Assembly: GCA_014607495.2 (NCBI GenBank)
Contig: CP053159.1
Span: forward strand, 69,501-133,500
Source: Carposina sasakii
Taxonomy: Eukaryota; Arthropoda; Insecta; Lepidoptera; Carposinidae
DNA length: 64,000 nucleotides
Direction: 5' to 3'
Position numbers and translations under genes: made by a program. The notes under the pieces are model-generated. The model was not told the DNA's origin, did not search any database, and was given only the letters and a program-made list of their open reading frames with translations. This document shows positions 22,840-34,678 of this stretch, one piece after another. Each line of letters starts with the position of its first letter. The stretch's first letter is position 1.

Positions 22840-23070
22840 TATATAAGAAAAAATATTATAGAATACCTTTATCAACGCAATAGTACCCAAAACAATGATT
22901 TTTTGAGTTTTTGTCTGTTTGTTGGTTTGACTGTCTGTGCGTTTGTGCACGCTAATCTCAGAAACGGCTGAACCGATTTCGATGCACTTTTTATCCCGGA
23001 TAATTTCGATATTTTGTTTTTGTTTTTTTTTCTGTAGTCGACGCGGACGGATTCGCGGGCGTCTACTAGT
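22840..23070 (-). mobile_element. RTE-like tail fragment (inverted)
   Basis: GAAACGGCTGAACCGATTTC, GCACTTTTTATCCCGGATAA and GACGCGGACGGATTCGCGGG are the reverse-strand counterparts of the RTE-like phrases at 2570 and 7440. Confidence 0.6.
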
Positions 23071-25212
23071 TATACCTATATTTGCTCAAACATAGTACAA
23101 TAAAGTTATTAATTACATTATTAAATCAGATACATACATGTTCCGACAAAAAAATGTGTCATGCAAATATTTAATATACTCAAAATCTTACAAAATTTAT
23201 TAGTACAATAAAAGCCATAAAAAACACCGCCAGTTTCACTTGTACTAATTACTCTTACACAAGAAGAACTGCAAATGATGTTGTTTGTCATCGATAATGT
23301 TTATACTAAGCGATCTCTCGCTTCGCTTTATCAATCAGTATCATTAAAGGTGCACGAAGAATTATTAACTTATCCCAAAATAATTAAGTTGTTCTATTGA
23401 CAAAAAACAAAAGAGTGTTGAATTAGGCTAATGTTGAATAGACAGTGTTTCGTTGTTTTTGTCATAGTAGAAAGTTTTTACTAGCTTAATGATAAATGTG
23501 ACTAATTTTGTTAGTAACTCTTATAAATATGTTACTATTCTAATTCTAGGAAGAGAAGTTTAAATTGTGACTACTATTCTTTCTTTTTTATTCTTTATTG
23601 TACACAGACAATGAAAGAATTTACATTACAGAGTACAAATTATATCGATGCTATTATTTAAGGGTTAACACATTTCCTTTCACAATGTCTGATAAAACGC
23701 AGGAAATTTTCGAGGGGACCCGAGAATGGGGGAATCGGCAATATTCCGTCATTTTCGAAAGGCCATGTTAATAATTTTATAACAATTACAAAGTAATAAA
23801 TTCCTGCATTTTGTTTTGTCGGACTTTGCGACACGAGCGCCCCCGTGCGTAACGAAACGGATTGGGATCTCAAAGTGTTAGATTGTTCATTTTATTTGAT
23901 TAATTGAAAAGTATTCTAATTATCTCGCACTTTGTAATATTTAAATAAAATTCATGGTGGTCCCAGGATAGACCCTTGGGACACACCTTCTTGAGTTTAA
24001 TTGATTAGTATTTTATAAGAGCGGATTATTTAAAATTGATTTGTCATCAATTTCTTAAGTTTAAAGTAAAACACTAACACTTCTGATATATAATAACGCC
24101 TTCTCCATGACTAATTTCAGATTACTTTAATTTATAAAATATTAATAAGAAAATGAAAAAATTCTTCACCCGATTTACTTTAATTTATTTTAACGTCCAA
24201 CCAACAAATAGTTCACGGTCGAAATACGCTAATAGATAGCCATTTGATATCAAAGCTAAACCGGCATGATCATGAAGCTCTGCTAAACTATGAATTATGT
24301 TCCCAATCACAGTATGATGCAATTTGTCCGTGATATATGCTGTTATGTGATCTCGTCCACATCCGGCACTGCAGTAGCCAAGCCGCCGCGCCAGTGCGCT
24401 CCGTTCCCACGCGCGCTCCGTTACACGCACGCGAAGCGGCTCGGGACCGCATACGTGCGCTTTTTACTTCAGCTCTGAGGCTCCTTTAAGGGACACTCGC
24501 TAAATACCTCCTCTTTAGTGAATAAATTACTTTATCTTAAATCTTCACGAAAATGGAACGCTGTCGATATTTGGGAACGGCCACTTGATGTCCATCGGTA
24601 CTAACGCGATGATCAGCATCCGAGATGGTTGTTAAAGCGAGTCGTACGCAATTATCGGACGTCGCAGCGAGAGATGTTTTTTCGTACCCAGATTTGAATA
24701 CCCCGGCTGCGTGGGATCTCTGTTGGCCCGTGAAGCACGCGCGTGGTAAAAACCCGCCGCCGAGCGGCTCCGGTCCCATTCATTCCGTAATTAACGCGAA
24801 TAAAAAACCGGCCTAGACGAAAATTGGAAATGTCTCGGTGTCGCCACAAAAAGCTCAGCTGTGAATTTGTATTAATTTAATTATATTGTCGTTTTGTCTC
24901 GGGCTGTCACGGCGCGCTCGCTCGAGGAAATGCAATTAATCGTAAAGGAATCGTGCTCGAATGCTTTCCGAATGATCGCCGGAACGGAGCCGTGGATGAA
25001 TGGACGCGGAGATGAATGATGGATAATGTAAGCGCAGTTTACTAATGCTTCAAGTTAATCTCACACACCTACGTAAAATGCTATGGGAATATTCAAAAAG
25101 CGTAAACTCACTCTCCTAGAAGGGATTACTTATACGAGTATAACAACACATGTAATTCTAAAAATACAATAGATAAGTAAGCGAAATTATATAAGTGAGT
25201 AATAGAAAGAGA
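23071..25212. other. Intronic/intergenic DNA with GC-richer block 24540-25020
   Basis: AT-rich to 24340. At 24350-24480 and 24540-25020 CpG-rich DNA alternates with AATTAAT, TAATTAACGCG and GCAATTAATCG homeodomain-type motifs, the look of a conserved non-coding element. It sits just downstream of the 25219 exon donor, so it would be intronic. Open frames on both strands lack splice sites. Confidence 0.4.
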
Positions 25213-25218
25213 ACTCAC

Positions 25219-25278
25219 CGTTGAGGTCGAGGACCATTTGCGTGTTGAAGAAGGAGCTCACGTCGCCGCGCGCCGTCA
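25219..25278 (-). CDS. Internal exon C of the minus-strand gene (60 bp)
   Basis: Minus strand: acceptor TTTGTGTTTATTCCAG at 25279, then 60 GC-rich bases, then a consensus donor CG|GTGAGT at 25219/25218. In the frame starting after TG it encodes TARGDVSSFFNTQMVLDLN, with balanced hydrophobic content, in the middle of AT-rich sequence with stops in all frames. It starts with two bases of a split codon and ends with one, so neighbours must end in phase 1 and begin with two bases: the exons at 31930-31840 and 37204-37108 satisfy the first, those at 18009-17942 and 5978-5788 the second. The RGD triplet is noted but proves nothing. No family recognised. Confidence 0.65.
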
Positions 25279-25289
25279 CTGGAATAAAC

Positions 25290-26217
25290 ACAAACAGTTC
25301 ATTTAGAAACATGAAATATCATTCAATGTAGGTACACAAAGGTGTTTACGTGTGTGAATGCGAACATTTGACCTCGAATAAAGTTTGATTTTATAGTTTA
25401 TGAATACAATATTATGTGTTTTGTGCACGTAATGAAACTAGCTGTAGTAATATAGGAGCTACAAGTATTAAAATATTGAGATATTGATAAAAATATCACA
25501 GATTTAGTCATTTCTCCATCACCGGTGAACCGTAAAAATTATCTTGAGCCTTCGAAAGTAACTTCATAAAATTGGTTATTATTTTATTGTTTTAATGACA
25601 ATCTACCATTTTCAATTAATAAATGCAATGATGCGATCAATGATTTAGCAAGCTTGCTCCGAAAAAGTTCTACGTAGTCCTATAGTTATTTGGTTATTTT
25701 ATTTTTTTCGGTTTGATTTAATTTACCTAGGTACTGAAACAATTTAGAGGCTTGATCGAGGCTAATATTAGAATTGTTTTTGAATAATTCTGACTAGATT
25801 TTGTGAACAATATACGAGTACAATTTTCCGAACTAACGGTTTCTTAAATAAAAAATCTTCTATGTAATACTATCAAAAGAATCTGTTTCATCAAAAATCA
25901 TTACATTGGCACGTGGCCCCGTAAATCACACCTACAATGTGCAGAGTGAGTTTGTCTGTATGTCCTCAGTGTGCGGACAAAGCAACGCGACTTGCAGCTG
26001 TACTCGAATGGACTATAATTATCATTGTCACCTGTCGTAAGGTATTAAGGGTTTTTAACATTTCGTCATTAAAATAAGGTCAGTTTCATTTATTATATCA
26101 GTAGGGGAACACTCGTAATTGTTATAATGAGAAAGTTATGAATATTGGATAACTATGTTGAGATTTGCATTCTCGCTTTTTTGGGTTTTATATTTTGACT
26201 ATCAATTTATATGCGGC
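25290..26217. other. AT-rich intron-like DNA
   Basis: Upstream intron side of exon C on the minus strand. One TACGAGTA at 25813. No other feature. Confidence 0.4.
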
Positions 26218-26460
26218 GGCCGATTGGTCTAGTAGGTAAGGAAATGACCCTGCCTACGACGCTATATGTCCTGGGTTCGAATTCCGGTAGGTGAAAACAT
26301 TGATATTATGAATATTATATTATGAATATCAATGTTTGTTTCCTAGTCATGGATGTTTCTATACTTATCTATGTATTTATATACCGTTGCTTAGTACCCA
26401 CGATACAAGACATTAGGGATCTTAGTGTGGGACTAGGTTAATGTGTTGATTATAAATATT
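26218..26460 (+). mobile_element. SINE-A, copy 2
   Basis: GGCCGATTGGTCTAGTAGGT, box B GGGTTCGAATTCCGGTAGGT, then TATCTATGTATTTATATACC and TTAGTGTGGGACTAGG. Compared with copy 1 it has a 3-4 bp duplication in the head and lacks the TACGAGTA insertion. Confidence 0.85.
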
Positions 26461-26483
26461 AGATATTAAGAAAATGAAAACAA

Positions 26484-26570
26484 ATTTCACCCGAGTGAGA
26501 TTTCAACTCACGACCACTCGCAATCCGAGCTTTTGCTCTAACCAACTGAGCTATCTGGTCAATTGAGTAA
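26484..26570 (-). mobile_element. tRNA-derived SINE head (family T2)
   Basis: Minus strand reads GACCAGATAGCTCAGTTGGT, TAGAGCAAAAGCTCGGATT, GTGAGTTGAAATCTCACTCG: a good box A and T-arm-like region with D-arm pairing GCTC/GAGC. The acceptor stem does not close and box B is degenerate, so it is a SINE rather than a tRNA gene. It abuts SINE-A copy 2 in opposite orientation. Confidence 0.55.
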
Positions 26571-29233
26571 AAAAAATATATCCCATATTTTCTCACAAAT
26601 AATACATGAGAAATTAAATGCAATATAATTTAAGCTATTAAAAATGTCACGAGTTCACAATGAAATAAGTACAGGTAAGAAGGGACACACCCTTCGTCAA
26701 CTTGTTGTTGTCTTTGTACCACCTGAATTAAATCTCAATGTTAATAACAATGTAAAACAAGTCTCAATAAATAAACCCGACATGTCAGTACAAGAAGTGC
26801 ATTATTGTATTACAATATGTCAATGTGAAGTATAAAAGACGCGAGGGCTGGTAAAGGGAGGCTCGAGGGTAAGTCGGTGCAACTCGTGCACGAAAAGGGT
26901 TTGTCATCTGGCGCAGGGGACGCTGCTGACCGGAGATTACGAGACGCGTAATGGAGAGAGATGTAATATCGCTCGTGCGACGCCATCGAATATCCCTAAA
27001 CATGTGTAAAGCAGCCATACTTTTTCTCAATGCCAGTTTCAATTAAAAATTGGACATAAAATGAAACGTCAGAAGTAATTGAGCAAAATATTGTAATAAA
27101 GCCACTAAAACTGATACTTGTCGGTGGAAGAAAAAACTTTTGAGTGGAATAAAAATAATGTATGTAATATAGTATGTGTAAGTATGTAATAATTGTTGGG
27201 TCTGTGCGGCTCGGTCACACGGAACCCGTTCCGAGCCGGGCCTTGCTATAAACGTCTTATTTACTTCTATGTACGGAACTGACTCCATAATGTTTTAAAT
27301 GTGCGGTTACATGTTTCAATCGTACATCTTCATCCTAAAGGGTATAATTATAATGTAAAGTGTTAGTAACCGGCGCCCTTGGTCGACAATGGTCGTCTCC
27401 AGCGGCTGACAGATAGCATCGCATTAACGCGGGACGAAAATAAACGACTGGTCGGGGATGGCTCCTGTTTAAACCGGGGTCTGGCACTAAATCGTCCCGA
27501 GTAAAGTAGTGGACGTCCATAACCCCGTCCCCGGGGGCCGCCGCGATACTCCATAAATCGTCCCCATTTGGCTAACCCGCGAATCAAAGAAAGGTAATTC
27601 GCAATGTTTAAATCCAATTTGAGAAAGGGCGGCCTCCCCCGGTCGCCAGATGAATGCCAATCGCCGGGTCCAGGCGGTCCGGCCGCCGGCTGTGGCAGGC
27701 GATGGCTGTCACGCGTCCGATAAAACTATTCACACTTCATAACATATGGCGTTAAAAAAACGCAGAATATAAAGGTCGGCTTGACCGAACTTGAACACTG
27801 ATCGACTGTGGTTATAAATTCAGGTAGGGCTTTTGAAGGAATATATATTTAAATCTATACTTTAATCTGTAGAATAAAGATGTAGGTGAAGTAACACGAA
27901 AAACGCAAGTAACTTCAAGAATTAGGTAAGAATGATATTTTAAAAGCAAAGAATTAACACTATATTTATTTTTACTATATATATTAGTACAAAAAAAGAT
28001 CCCATGTTTGATTTGTATCCTTGTAAAATGTTTTTCATTACAAATATATATATTTTTATATTGGAGATGATTTGTGTATTTTCTTTGCTCTTAGCGATTA
28101 CACTATGTGATATGCCACTAAAATAAACATGTGTCATTATTATTACTTAATATCATAGGTTATGATAAAAAAAAATCTAACCAATTGTGAGTATCATGGT
28201 AAAACTGAAATAAGCTGTTTGTTGGTAATATGGAAAAAAATCAATAATTCTAATTAAGTAGTCTGTGAAAAACAAAGCCTATTAATTAATGAACTTTAGA
28301 AGTTCGTTGACGAATAGAATTTAATAAATAATTTAGAATCTTACTAAATATCTCAATTTTAGATAGGTACAAGTTTAGTGCAGTTTCCAAATAAACGAAG
28401 ACATGAAACATGAAATACTCAGACGAAAAGATAACAAGACATGATTCTACATGGAAATTAGATTTCAAATAGTGAAATAGTCAGGTGCATACCTTAGACT
28501 ACATTAATTTAAAAGCGAAATCGATTAAATTAGATCAAAATAGAATTATGTAAATACAATATGAATAAATTTGGATTATGCATATGTTTAACAAACGCGA
28601 CACAAAAACGCACATACAGCTACAAGAATCGAGGGAAATCACTCATTATACCAAATGTCAGACACGCATACACCAAATTGAGACATGTAATTTACGTTCG
28701 GATCATAAATTACTTTTTTAAAACAATTTGGTAATTTAATAACGTCTAATGTGATAATGCTTCGGTCAATGCAAGATCTGTAGCCATAAGGGTGAGTTGT
28801 CTCGAAGGTACTGCGATGTTTTTGTTGTGCCTACGAGAGGAGTCGGGGTGATTGACCGCGGGGGCTAATTGCGTCTCCACCCCTCCCCGGCCGCCCCGCA
28901 GTCTTCCCCCCGCACCCTCAGACGAGCTCTGGGTCACGCAGACCTTCGCACACCAGCCGCGACCACACACTCGCCCTATATACGGAAATCGATGGCAGTA
29001 ACGGGCACAAGTTCAATTATCTCGGGATGTACCGCCAGAGTAACCTGTGGTACCTCCGAGAGGAGACAGCCTCTAGTCGGCAGTAAATCAAATCAAATGA
29101 CATGAGTAAGTGCGGAGCCTCCCCTACAGTGTGCCATCAAATTTACATTTAGGGGAGTTTGACAAATAACTCGACACTTACTTTATGGTTCTCAATTGAG
29201 TTGCGCAGGTTTATAATTCAAATTCAGATAAAA
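26571..29233. other. Intron-like DNA with GC-rich blocks
   Basis: The block 27365-27730 is GC-rich with CCATAAATCG, GAATCAAAGAAAGG and GATAAAAC motifs (Hox-, TCF- and GATA-like), a candidate regulatory element. 28850-28990 has a long C-rich tract ending CCGCCCCGCAG on the plus strand followed by GC-rich DNA to a TATATA; an exon there is possible but has no donor. 27770-28740 is AT-rich. Confidence 0.35.
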
Positions 29234-29475
29234 CGACTGATTTGTGTAGTAGGTAGTGGCCCTGCCAGCGACGCCATAGGTCCTGGGTTCTAATCCCGGT
29301 AGGTGCAAACATTGATACGATGAATATCGATGTTTGTTTCCGAGTCGTGGATGTTTATATACTTATCTATGTATTTATATATCGTTACTTAGTACCCACG
29401 ACACAAGACCTTAGGGATCTTAGTATGGGACTACGAGTAGGTCAATGTGTTGTGACATGTGTGAATATTTATTTA
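29234..29475 (+). mobile_element. SINE-A, copy 3
   Basis: CGACTGATTTGTGTAGTAGG, TCCTGGGTTCTAATCCCGGT, TATTTATATATCGTTACTTA and the tail TGTTGTGACATGTGTGAATA. The head lacks the exact GGCC start. It has a TACGAGTA insertion at 29432-29439. Confidence 0.85.
29432..29439 (+). other. TACGAGTA micro-insertion inside SINE-A copy 3
   Basis: Reads GGGACTACGAGTAGGTCAAT where the copy at 39007 reads GAGACTAGGTCAAT and copy 2 reads GGGACTAGGTTAAT: six extra bases placed exactly at a TA. Confidence 0.8.
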
Positions 29476-31835
29476 TTTAAAACGATGACTTTAAATTTTC
29501 AAGAACACAGATCACACTTCATTTACTTATTGAGGGAGTGTTTAGCTTAAGATTTTATTATAGGTATGTTAATAAAATGAACTGTTCAAACAAATGAGCC
29601 CAAACTCGATAGGGTTGCGTCGTTTAATTACGGAGTTCCTATGGCCACCTTCCAGCTCCATCATCAGATCAGCTCTATGTCATAATAATATCGCATTGTC
29701 ATCTGATTTATATATGCATGCAAAATTTCAGCCTAATCATCGGAAACCGAGAAGTGGATCAAATTTAACATTAACATGCAAGATTTGGTTACAGAAACGG
29801 GACAGGTGAAACTAAATAAAAGCTTACAATAGGAGCTATGAGAGCAATTTTCTCTACATTTTGTAATTCATCAGTAAGCACTCGTTTAAATCCAAAGAAA
29901 ACTAGTCCATTACAGAGAAACATTATCCAAAAAGATAAAAGGAAGAGAAATAATGATATTAAGATTGAATCTAAAACTGTTTTAGTAGCATAAGGGGTTA
30001 AATAAATCTATTCATTTAGATAATTGAAAGAGAGACATAAGATTAACCAGATAGATTATTCTTTAAGTATAGTAATAATAGAGATATAGGAGTTATAGAA
30101 GCAAAACATTGACATGAGCATCCTCACCTAAGTTAAAGCTCAAATTCGATTAAAATTAATCTTAGTTTATGTAATTGGGATAGATAATATTAAGAAAATT
30201 TATATCAATTTCAAGATGAACTAATACAATAAAATTGTGGTCAAGTGTTATTTTAGGCAAATGTTGCAAACACCAACAATCAGCAGTTGCGTGTGCGCAA
30301 AGTTCAGGGCGCTCCCAGCTACCGTCGCTTGCCACACCGGCCATCCGTGACGCTACACCTTCACGACATCACTACCAGTTCAATTATATCATTACACCCG
30401 AATTACATGTCATTTTATATCGATTACCGCTACTGGGTGTTTGAGCAGTGATTGTCGAATCTATTGTGGTTTCATTATGGTTACATTGTCTTAATACGAG
30501 TAATGAGCCTTGTTACGTCCGGCGACTTGAAAAAAAGCCCACTCAGAAGCACTCGGCACTAAATGATGGGCCGTATTGAGGCCCTTACAAATAGAAAAAC
30601 ACTCTTAAGTTCAATAAAGAGGTGAAGTGCATTTGGGGCGTGTCAAAGGAACCATTTCACACATGAGTGAGGCTCGGGAGGACGGAGGTGACAAAAGGCC
30701 GAGAGTTAATATTATTTGCGAGGGACCAGAGGGCCGACCCTCGCGGCAAAGGATTACTGATGCACAAATTGATTGTTGACATTCCATTTTGAAATAACTT
30801 CGGCACAAAGAAGATAACTACGGATATAAAGAAGGCCCCCTAGCGGCTATTGCGGGTATTCTTTGGCATAATGAGTTTTGAAAATACGAAGATCTACGAT
30901 CACAGATTTTATTAAATAGTTAAGTTACTCAGGATAGACAGTTGAATTAAAGCTTTATTATAAAACATTAATATATAAGATAAATTATTAAAGTTAACAG
31001 ATTTATTGAAACTATCATAGATTTATAGTTGCAATGAATGGAGAGTTCTATTCCGAAGTAGATACAGTGAAATTTCTTTGGCCGTAAATGTTATTATGTA
31101 CGCGAAGAAATAAAATATTAAAAAAAGGGTTTACACGTGAACATGTCTCAATTTAAAACTTATTTTTATCACAGATATATTATTTTTTTATTGAAGTGGA
31201 GTGAAAACTTATTTATTAATTATCGTTAAGAGAAATTAATTTGATAATTAAAGGATAATGGAACACGTCCATATTTTAGGATGTAGGCGAACATGTAGGT
31301 ATATAAAAAGTTTAGTAATGAAATAAAAATGCAATAAGTATACTTCCCCATAAAAAAACATAACTTCGTAGATCATCGAAGTAATGACAAGACGAGCACA
31401 AAACACATAATTTAAACAAACCAAACTAAATCCAGACATTTTTCACATTGGATTACACGTATTGGGGTCGAAACGATGACAATAATGCTAGCTGACCCCT
31501 GAGACAGGGGTCGCGGGTTCGGTTCACTCGTCTGACCCTCGCGAGCTGGCAGACGGCCATCAGAGGCTTAGTAGTGACCCTCACTACCCTTACTGATCAA
31601 CAGCTAGCATACTCCGATCGTCGCTGGTAAACTTAGCACATTAACTCTCCCACGTCAGTGCCTTCCTTGGAGCTACTTAGCCGGGATCAAAGATTTAGCT
31701 TCGACCCTGAGGGAAACTGCGAAAACGAATCTGACGATGATTAGAGAGTTTGGCTTGCTGCGGATCAAGTCAGGTGACGATCAGACAGCCTGGGTTGCTG
31801 CCGATCAGAGAGCTTGAGCACTAGAGCTGGGCAGC
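29476..31835. other. Unassigned DNA downstream of exon B
   Basis: Mostly AT-rich. 31445-31835 is more GC-balanced, with short inverted phrases (CTAGCTGACCCCTGAG, GACAGGGGTCGCGGG) and repeated GATCAGA/GATCAGG words (31780, 31803). It may be an old repeat or the 5' end of the exon B intron. No exon seen. Confidence 0.35.
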
Positions 31836-31839
31836 GTAC

Positions 31840-31930
31840 CGTGCGCGGCGGGCGGCGGTGGCCACGCGGGCAGGTCCCGCAGGCGCATGGAGCAGTCGAG
31901 CGGCTGGTCGCGGACGGCCAGCGCGGGCAT
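31840..31930 (-). CDS. Candidate first coding exon B (ATG exon, 91 bp coding)
   Basis: On the minus strand an ATG at 31930-31928 in a CpG-rich block opens a frame of 30 codons beginning MPALAVRDQPLDCSMRLRD and ending PPPPAAH, then one base G and a donor G|GTACGC at 31840/31839. The end phase (1) matches the TG start of the exon at 25278: the joined codon is GTG (Val) and the frame continues. PLDCSM loosely resembles a PxDLS CtBP-binding motif, but Cys replaces Leu; I do not rely on it. The frame is open upstream of the ATG as well, so a longer start or an internal exon is possible. It lies directly under a promoter-like GC-rich block, which supports a first exon. Confidence 0.55.
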
Positions 31931-32260
31931 GGCCGGTCGGCCGAGGGAGCTGGGGCGAGCCGTGTCGGAACGACCGCCGCCTGGCGCGTCCGGGGAACAC
32001 TGCCGCCGCCGCTGGCTTTTTTCTCAGACTTTTTTTCCGGGGGCGGACCGCGGCCGGCCAATGGCGGCGCGCCTCGCCCCCCCTCCGCCCGCCCGCCCGC
32101 TCCTATTTACGTGCCGTATATTAAAAGGGTTTTCCGCGTGCCATTATGGATTTTCCTGCGAGTTGTTTTACATACGGTTTGAAGGAGGCTGTAGTGCTGC
32201 TTTTAAGTTAGGATTTCACTCTTTTTCAGCCGTTTTTGGTACGCTTTAGGAGGTTTTACG
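31931..32260 (-). promoter_or_regulatory. CpG-rich promoter-like region for exon B
   Basis: Directly upstream of the ATG on the minus strand. Contains GC-box-like CCGCCCGCCCGCCCGC at about 32086, a CCAAT sequence at 32058 (plus-strand orientation, in CCAATGGCGGC) and an AT-rich TTTAATATA at 32117-32125. CpG density contrasts sharply with flanks. Position of a start site is not determined. Confidence 0.45.
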
Positions 32261-32553
32261 AACGTTCTTGCTTTTTAACTGCGTTAAATTTTGAGTCAAT
32301 TTTAATATATTTGTTTGTAAAGATTAAGTAATAGAAAATGACTAATATAACTTGACTTAATCGGATATGTTAATTTATGTAAAAAATTAAAAAATCCATC
32401 ATTTCACTTTATATAAAATTAACATTATAAAATATCCATATTTCATTATTGTGTCTACGCAGAAACACCCATAGCTCAGCTCACATCGTATCCCCATATG
32501 TTCCGGAATTTGGTACTTCATAAGGCTTTATTTCGGGAGGTTTGCGCAGCGCG

Positions 32554-32561
32554 TGACGTCA
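32554..32561. promoter_or_regulatory. Consensus CRE (TGACGTCA)
   Basis: Full palindromic CRE in GCGTGACGTCACGG, about 620 bp upstream of the exon B ATG. The same palindrome is at 39519 and 47918. Confidence 0.4.
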
Positions 32562-32984
32562 CGGGGTCGTCGCCCTCCCCTGAACTTGAACTCCTCGCTC
32601 TTCGATAATTACTGACACTTTCCTCACACACACGCACACACATCTTATTATTGGATCGCTATACAAATTTTCGCTAAAATCCGACTAAAATAAGACTATA
32701 ACGTATTTAGGGCCAAGAAGGTATATCTAGGTATCTACTAGGCGACCACATAGGTAAGAGCGTATAGGTAAATAATGGGCATGTACTTACGTACTTGTTT
32801 GCTAATATGTTTCTTAGAAATAACATTGATTTTAGCATTTGTGTGTGATAGGTACCTTAATGTTGAAATATAGGAATATTTTAAAGAGCAAATTGCTTTT
32901 TTTAAATTGTTTTTGTGGTGTTGTACGATTGTTTTGCGATGTCCATTATTAATGACGTAGAACTGCCCATTTATTACCTAACTA
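32562..32984. other. Unassigned DNA
   Basis: Short ACACAC run at 32624-32642. AT-rich beyond. No gene. Confidence 0.4.
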
Positions 32985-33140
32985 GCAAAAGCAAAGCGAT
33001 AGCGAAAATTGTACAAAAATCGCTGATTGCTTGTCAAATTCGTATTACGTAAAATGAATTTCAAAGGAACTTTGACATTTCAAGGCGAATATTGTACAAT
33101 ATTCGCTATCGCTTTGCTTCGGCTTTGCTATTGCTTTTAC
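32985..33140. mobile_element. Foldback/MITE with TTGTACAA palindromes
   Basis: GCAAAAGCAAAGCGATAGCG at the left is inverted at the right as CGCTATCGCTTTGCTTC. A perfect 22-bp palindrome GCGAATATTGTACAATATTCGC sits at 33085-33106 and an imperfect version (GCGAAAATTGTACAAAAATC) at 33002-33023. Short non-autonomous element or decayed inverted repeat. Confidence 0.6.
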
Positions 33141-33227
33141 GTAATCAGGGGCTGTATATCTTTTAAAAATAACAGAACTTACCTACGTCTTTTTGTGTCA
33201 CAATAAAAATCACGTGAACTTTGGTAA

Positions 33228-33400
33228 ACTCAGAATCAGAAATAATTTATTGTGGTTCATAGGTAAATACAATGTTATGTTACAATGTAAGGTCTTAAAT
33301 AGATTGTACTGTGATCAGCTATGACCAGCCCTAGGACATACAAAATAAACATGTAAGAACAGTGACAAAATTAGGGTTTCATTTGGTATGATTATATAAT
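33228..33400 (-). mobile_element. Non-LTR-like 3' end (inverted)
   Basis: AACTCAGAATCAGAAATAAT followed by TTATTGTGGTTCATAGG resembles reverse-oriented jockey-like LINE 3' tails (ending in an AATAAATTAT-type sequence). No coding remains. Class tentative. Confidence 0.4.
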
Positions 33401-33921
33401 ATTATTACAAGTACACTACATTACTAAGTACACTGTATAATAAATTTTTTGTCAATAAGCTCATGACAAAAAGCCTGTGCGGTGTCAGTAAAGAAGGTAT
33501 CTCGCTTTTAACTATAGGTAGAGTTCGATTTGGGCTCTAAGTCTCTAAGAAATCATTAAGTTTCTCTGGAATGAAAATTATTTTTTATTTATTTAATTAT
33601 GAAACATTTCTTATTTTTTTTCTTTAGCTATCTTGCTGTTTGTCAAATCAGACGAATTTAAGTGGCTTATTTATTAACTATTTAGGGTGTATTTTAAATA
33701 TTATCTATTAAAGTACATAACTATTATATAAATTGTAATAAACTAAAAATTGAATCCGAAGAACATATTTTAATTTTATGTAGGTAATTATATTTATTTT
33801 TCATACATATTTAAATTTCAATGTACCTATAGAGTTTTTAATTTGTAACTTTAGGTAAGCTACTTATGTATTGCAAAATGCATTTATTTTACCAAAATTA
33901 GGTAATACAGAAAACAAACTA
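33401..33921. other. AT-rich DNA
   Basis: No feature beyond AT-rich sequence before the minisatellite. Confidence 0.4.
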
Positions 33922-34288
33922 AACACTTGATGTTAATAGATAGGTAGAGTTTTATACTGAACACTTGATGTTAATAAATAGGTAGAGTTTTATACTGAAC
34001 ACTTGATGTTAATAGATAGGTAGATTTTTATACTGAACACTTGATTATAATAGTTAGAGTTTTATACTGAACACTTGATGTTAATAGATAGGTAGAGTTT
34101 TATACTGAACACTTGATGTTAATAGATAGGTAGAGTTTTATACTGAACACTTGATGTTAATAAATAGGTAGAGTTTTATACTGAACACTTGATGTTAATA
34201 GATAGGTAGAGTTTTATACTGAACACTTGATGTTAATAGATAGGTAGAGTTTTATACTGAACACTTACTTGATGTTAGAGTTTTATAC
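33922..34288 (+). repeat. 38-bp minisatellite, about 10 copies
   Basis: Units of AACACTTGATGTTAATAGAT + AGGTAGAGTTTTATACTG start at 33922, 33960, 33998, 34036, 34070, 34108, 34146, 34184, 34222 and 34260. Unit 4 is 34 bp; units 2 and 7 share AAATAGG for GATAGG; the last is degraded. Near-identity between units means recent expansion. Confidence 0.95.
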
Positions 34289-34397
34289 CTAGTTATATAC
34301 CTACACCTACTCACAACTAAGTTATTTTTGTTACTTACTTTAAGTACTACATAGGTACTGTAGACGAAAGAAAAAGAACGAATGAAAAAGGAAACAT

Positions 34398-34678
34398 ATA
34401 AACATACATACATAATAATCACGCCTTTTATCCCTTACGGGTTAGGTTAAGCGCCAAGCGCCAATAGAACCAGATGGTGCCACTTCTGACCAATTCTGAG
34501 GGTATAGTTAAGAGATGTAAGTACAAGTTCGGTTAGTAGTGACAGACGTGGTCAGCCCATCACCTACAAAACACTAAGACCCTCTTGTCCCTCTACTGAC
34601 TTGTACAGTATGCCCGGGAAGAGAAGCAGCTGTGGTATTATACGTTATTTTTTTACTCCCAGAGTAGCATAGAAAAAG
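34398..34678 (-). repeat. Interspersed repeat family C, copy 2 (inverted)
   Basis: TACATACATAATAATCACGC, ATCCCTTACGGGTTAGG, CAAGTTCGGTTAGTAGTGAC, CCCTCTTGTCCC and TTGTACAGTATGCCCGGGAA run in the opposite order to 4988-5262. Confidence 0.75.

Noticed and set aside
26484..26570. Functional tRNA gene on the minus strand
   Set aside because: Box A and T-arm are recognisable, but the acceptor stem does not pair and box B is degenerate. Better as a SINE head.
28896..28990. Plus-strand exon after a C-rich acceptor (CGGCCGCCCCGCAG)
   Set aside because: The acceptor looks good, but no matching donor or conserved-looking frame follows. Left as GC-rich DNA.
31814..32249. Overlapping plus-strand open frames of 88-122 codons
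   Set aside because: They lie antisense to the CpG-rich exon B/promoter block, are Arg/Gly/Pro-rich in every frame, and lack splice sites or family resemblance. Shadows of GC-rich DNA.
33922..34288. CRISPR-like array
   Set aside because: Units are contiguous with no unique spacers, and the surroundings are eukaryotic. A minisatellite.
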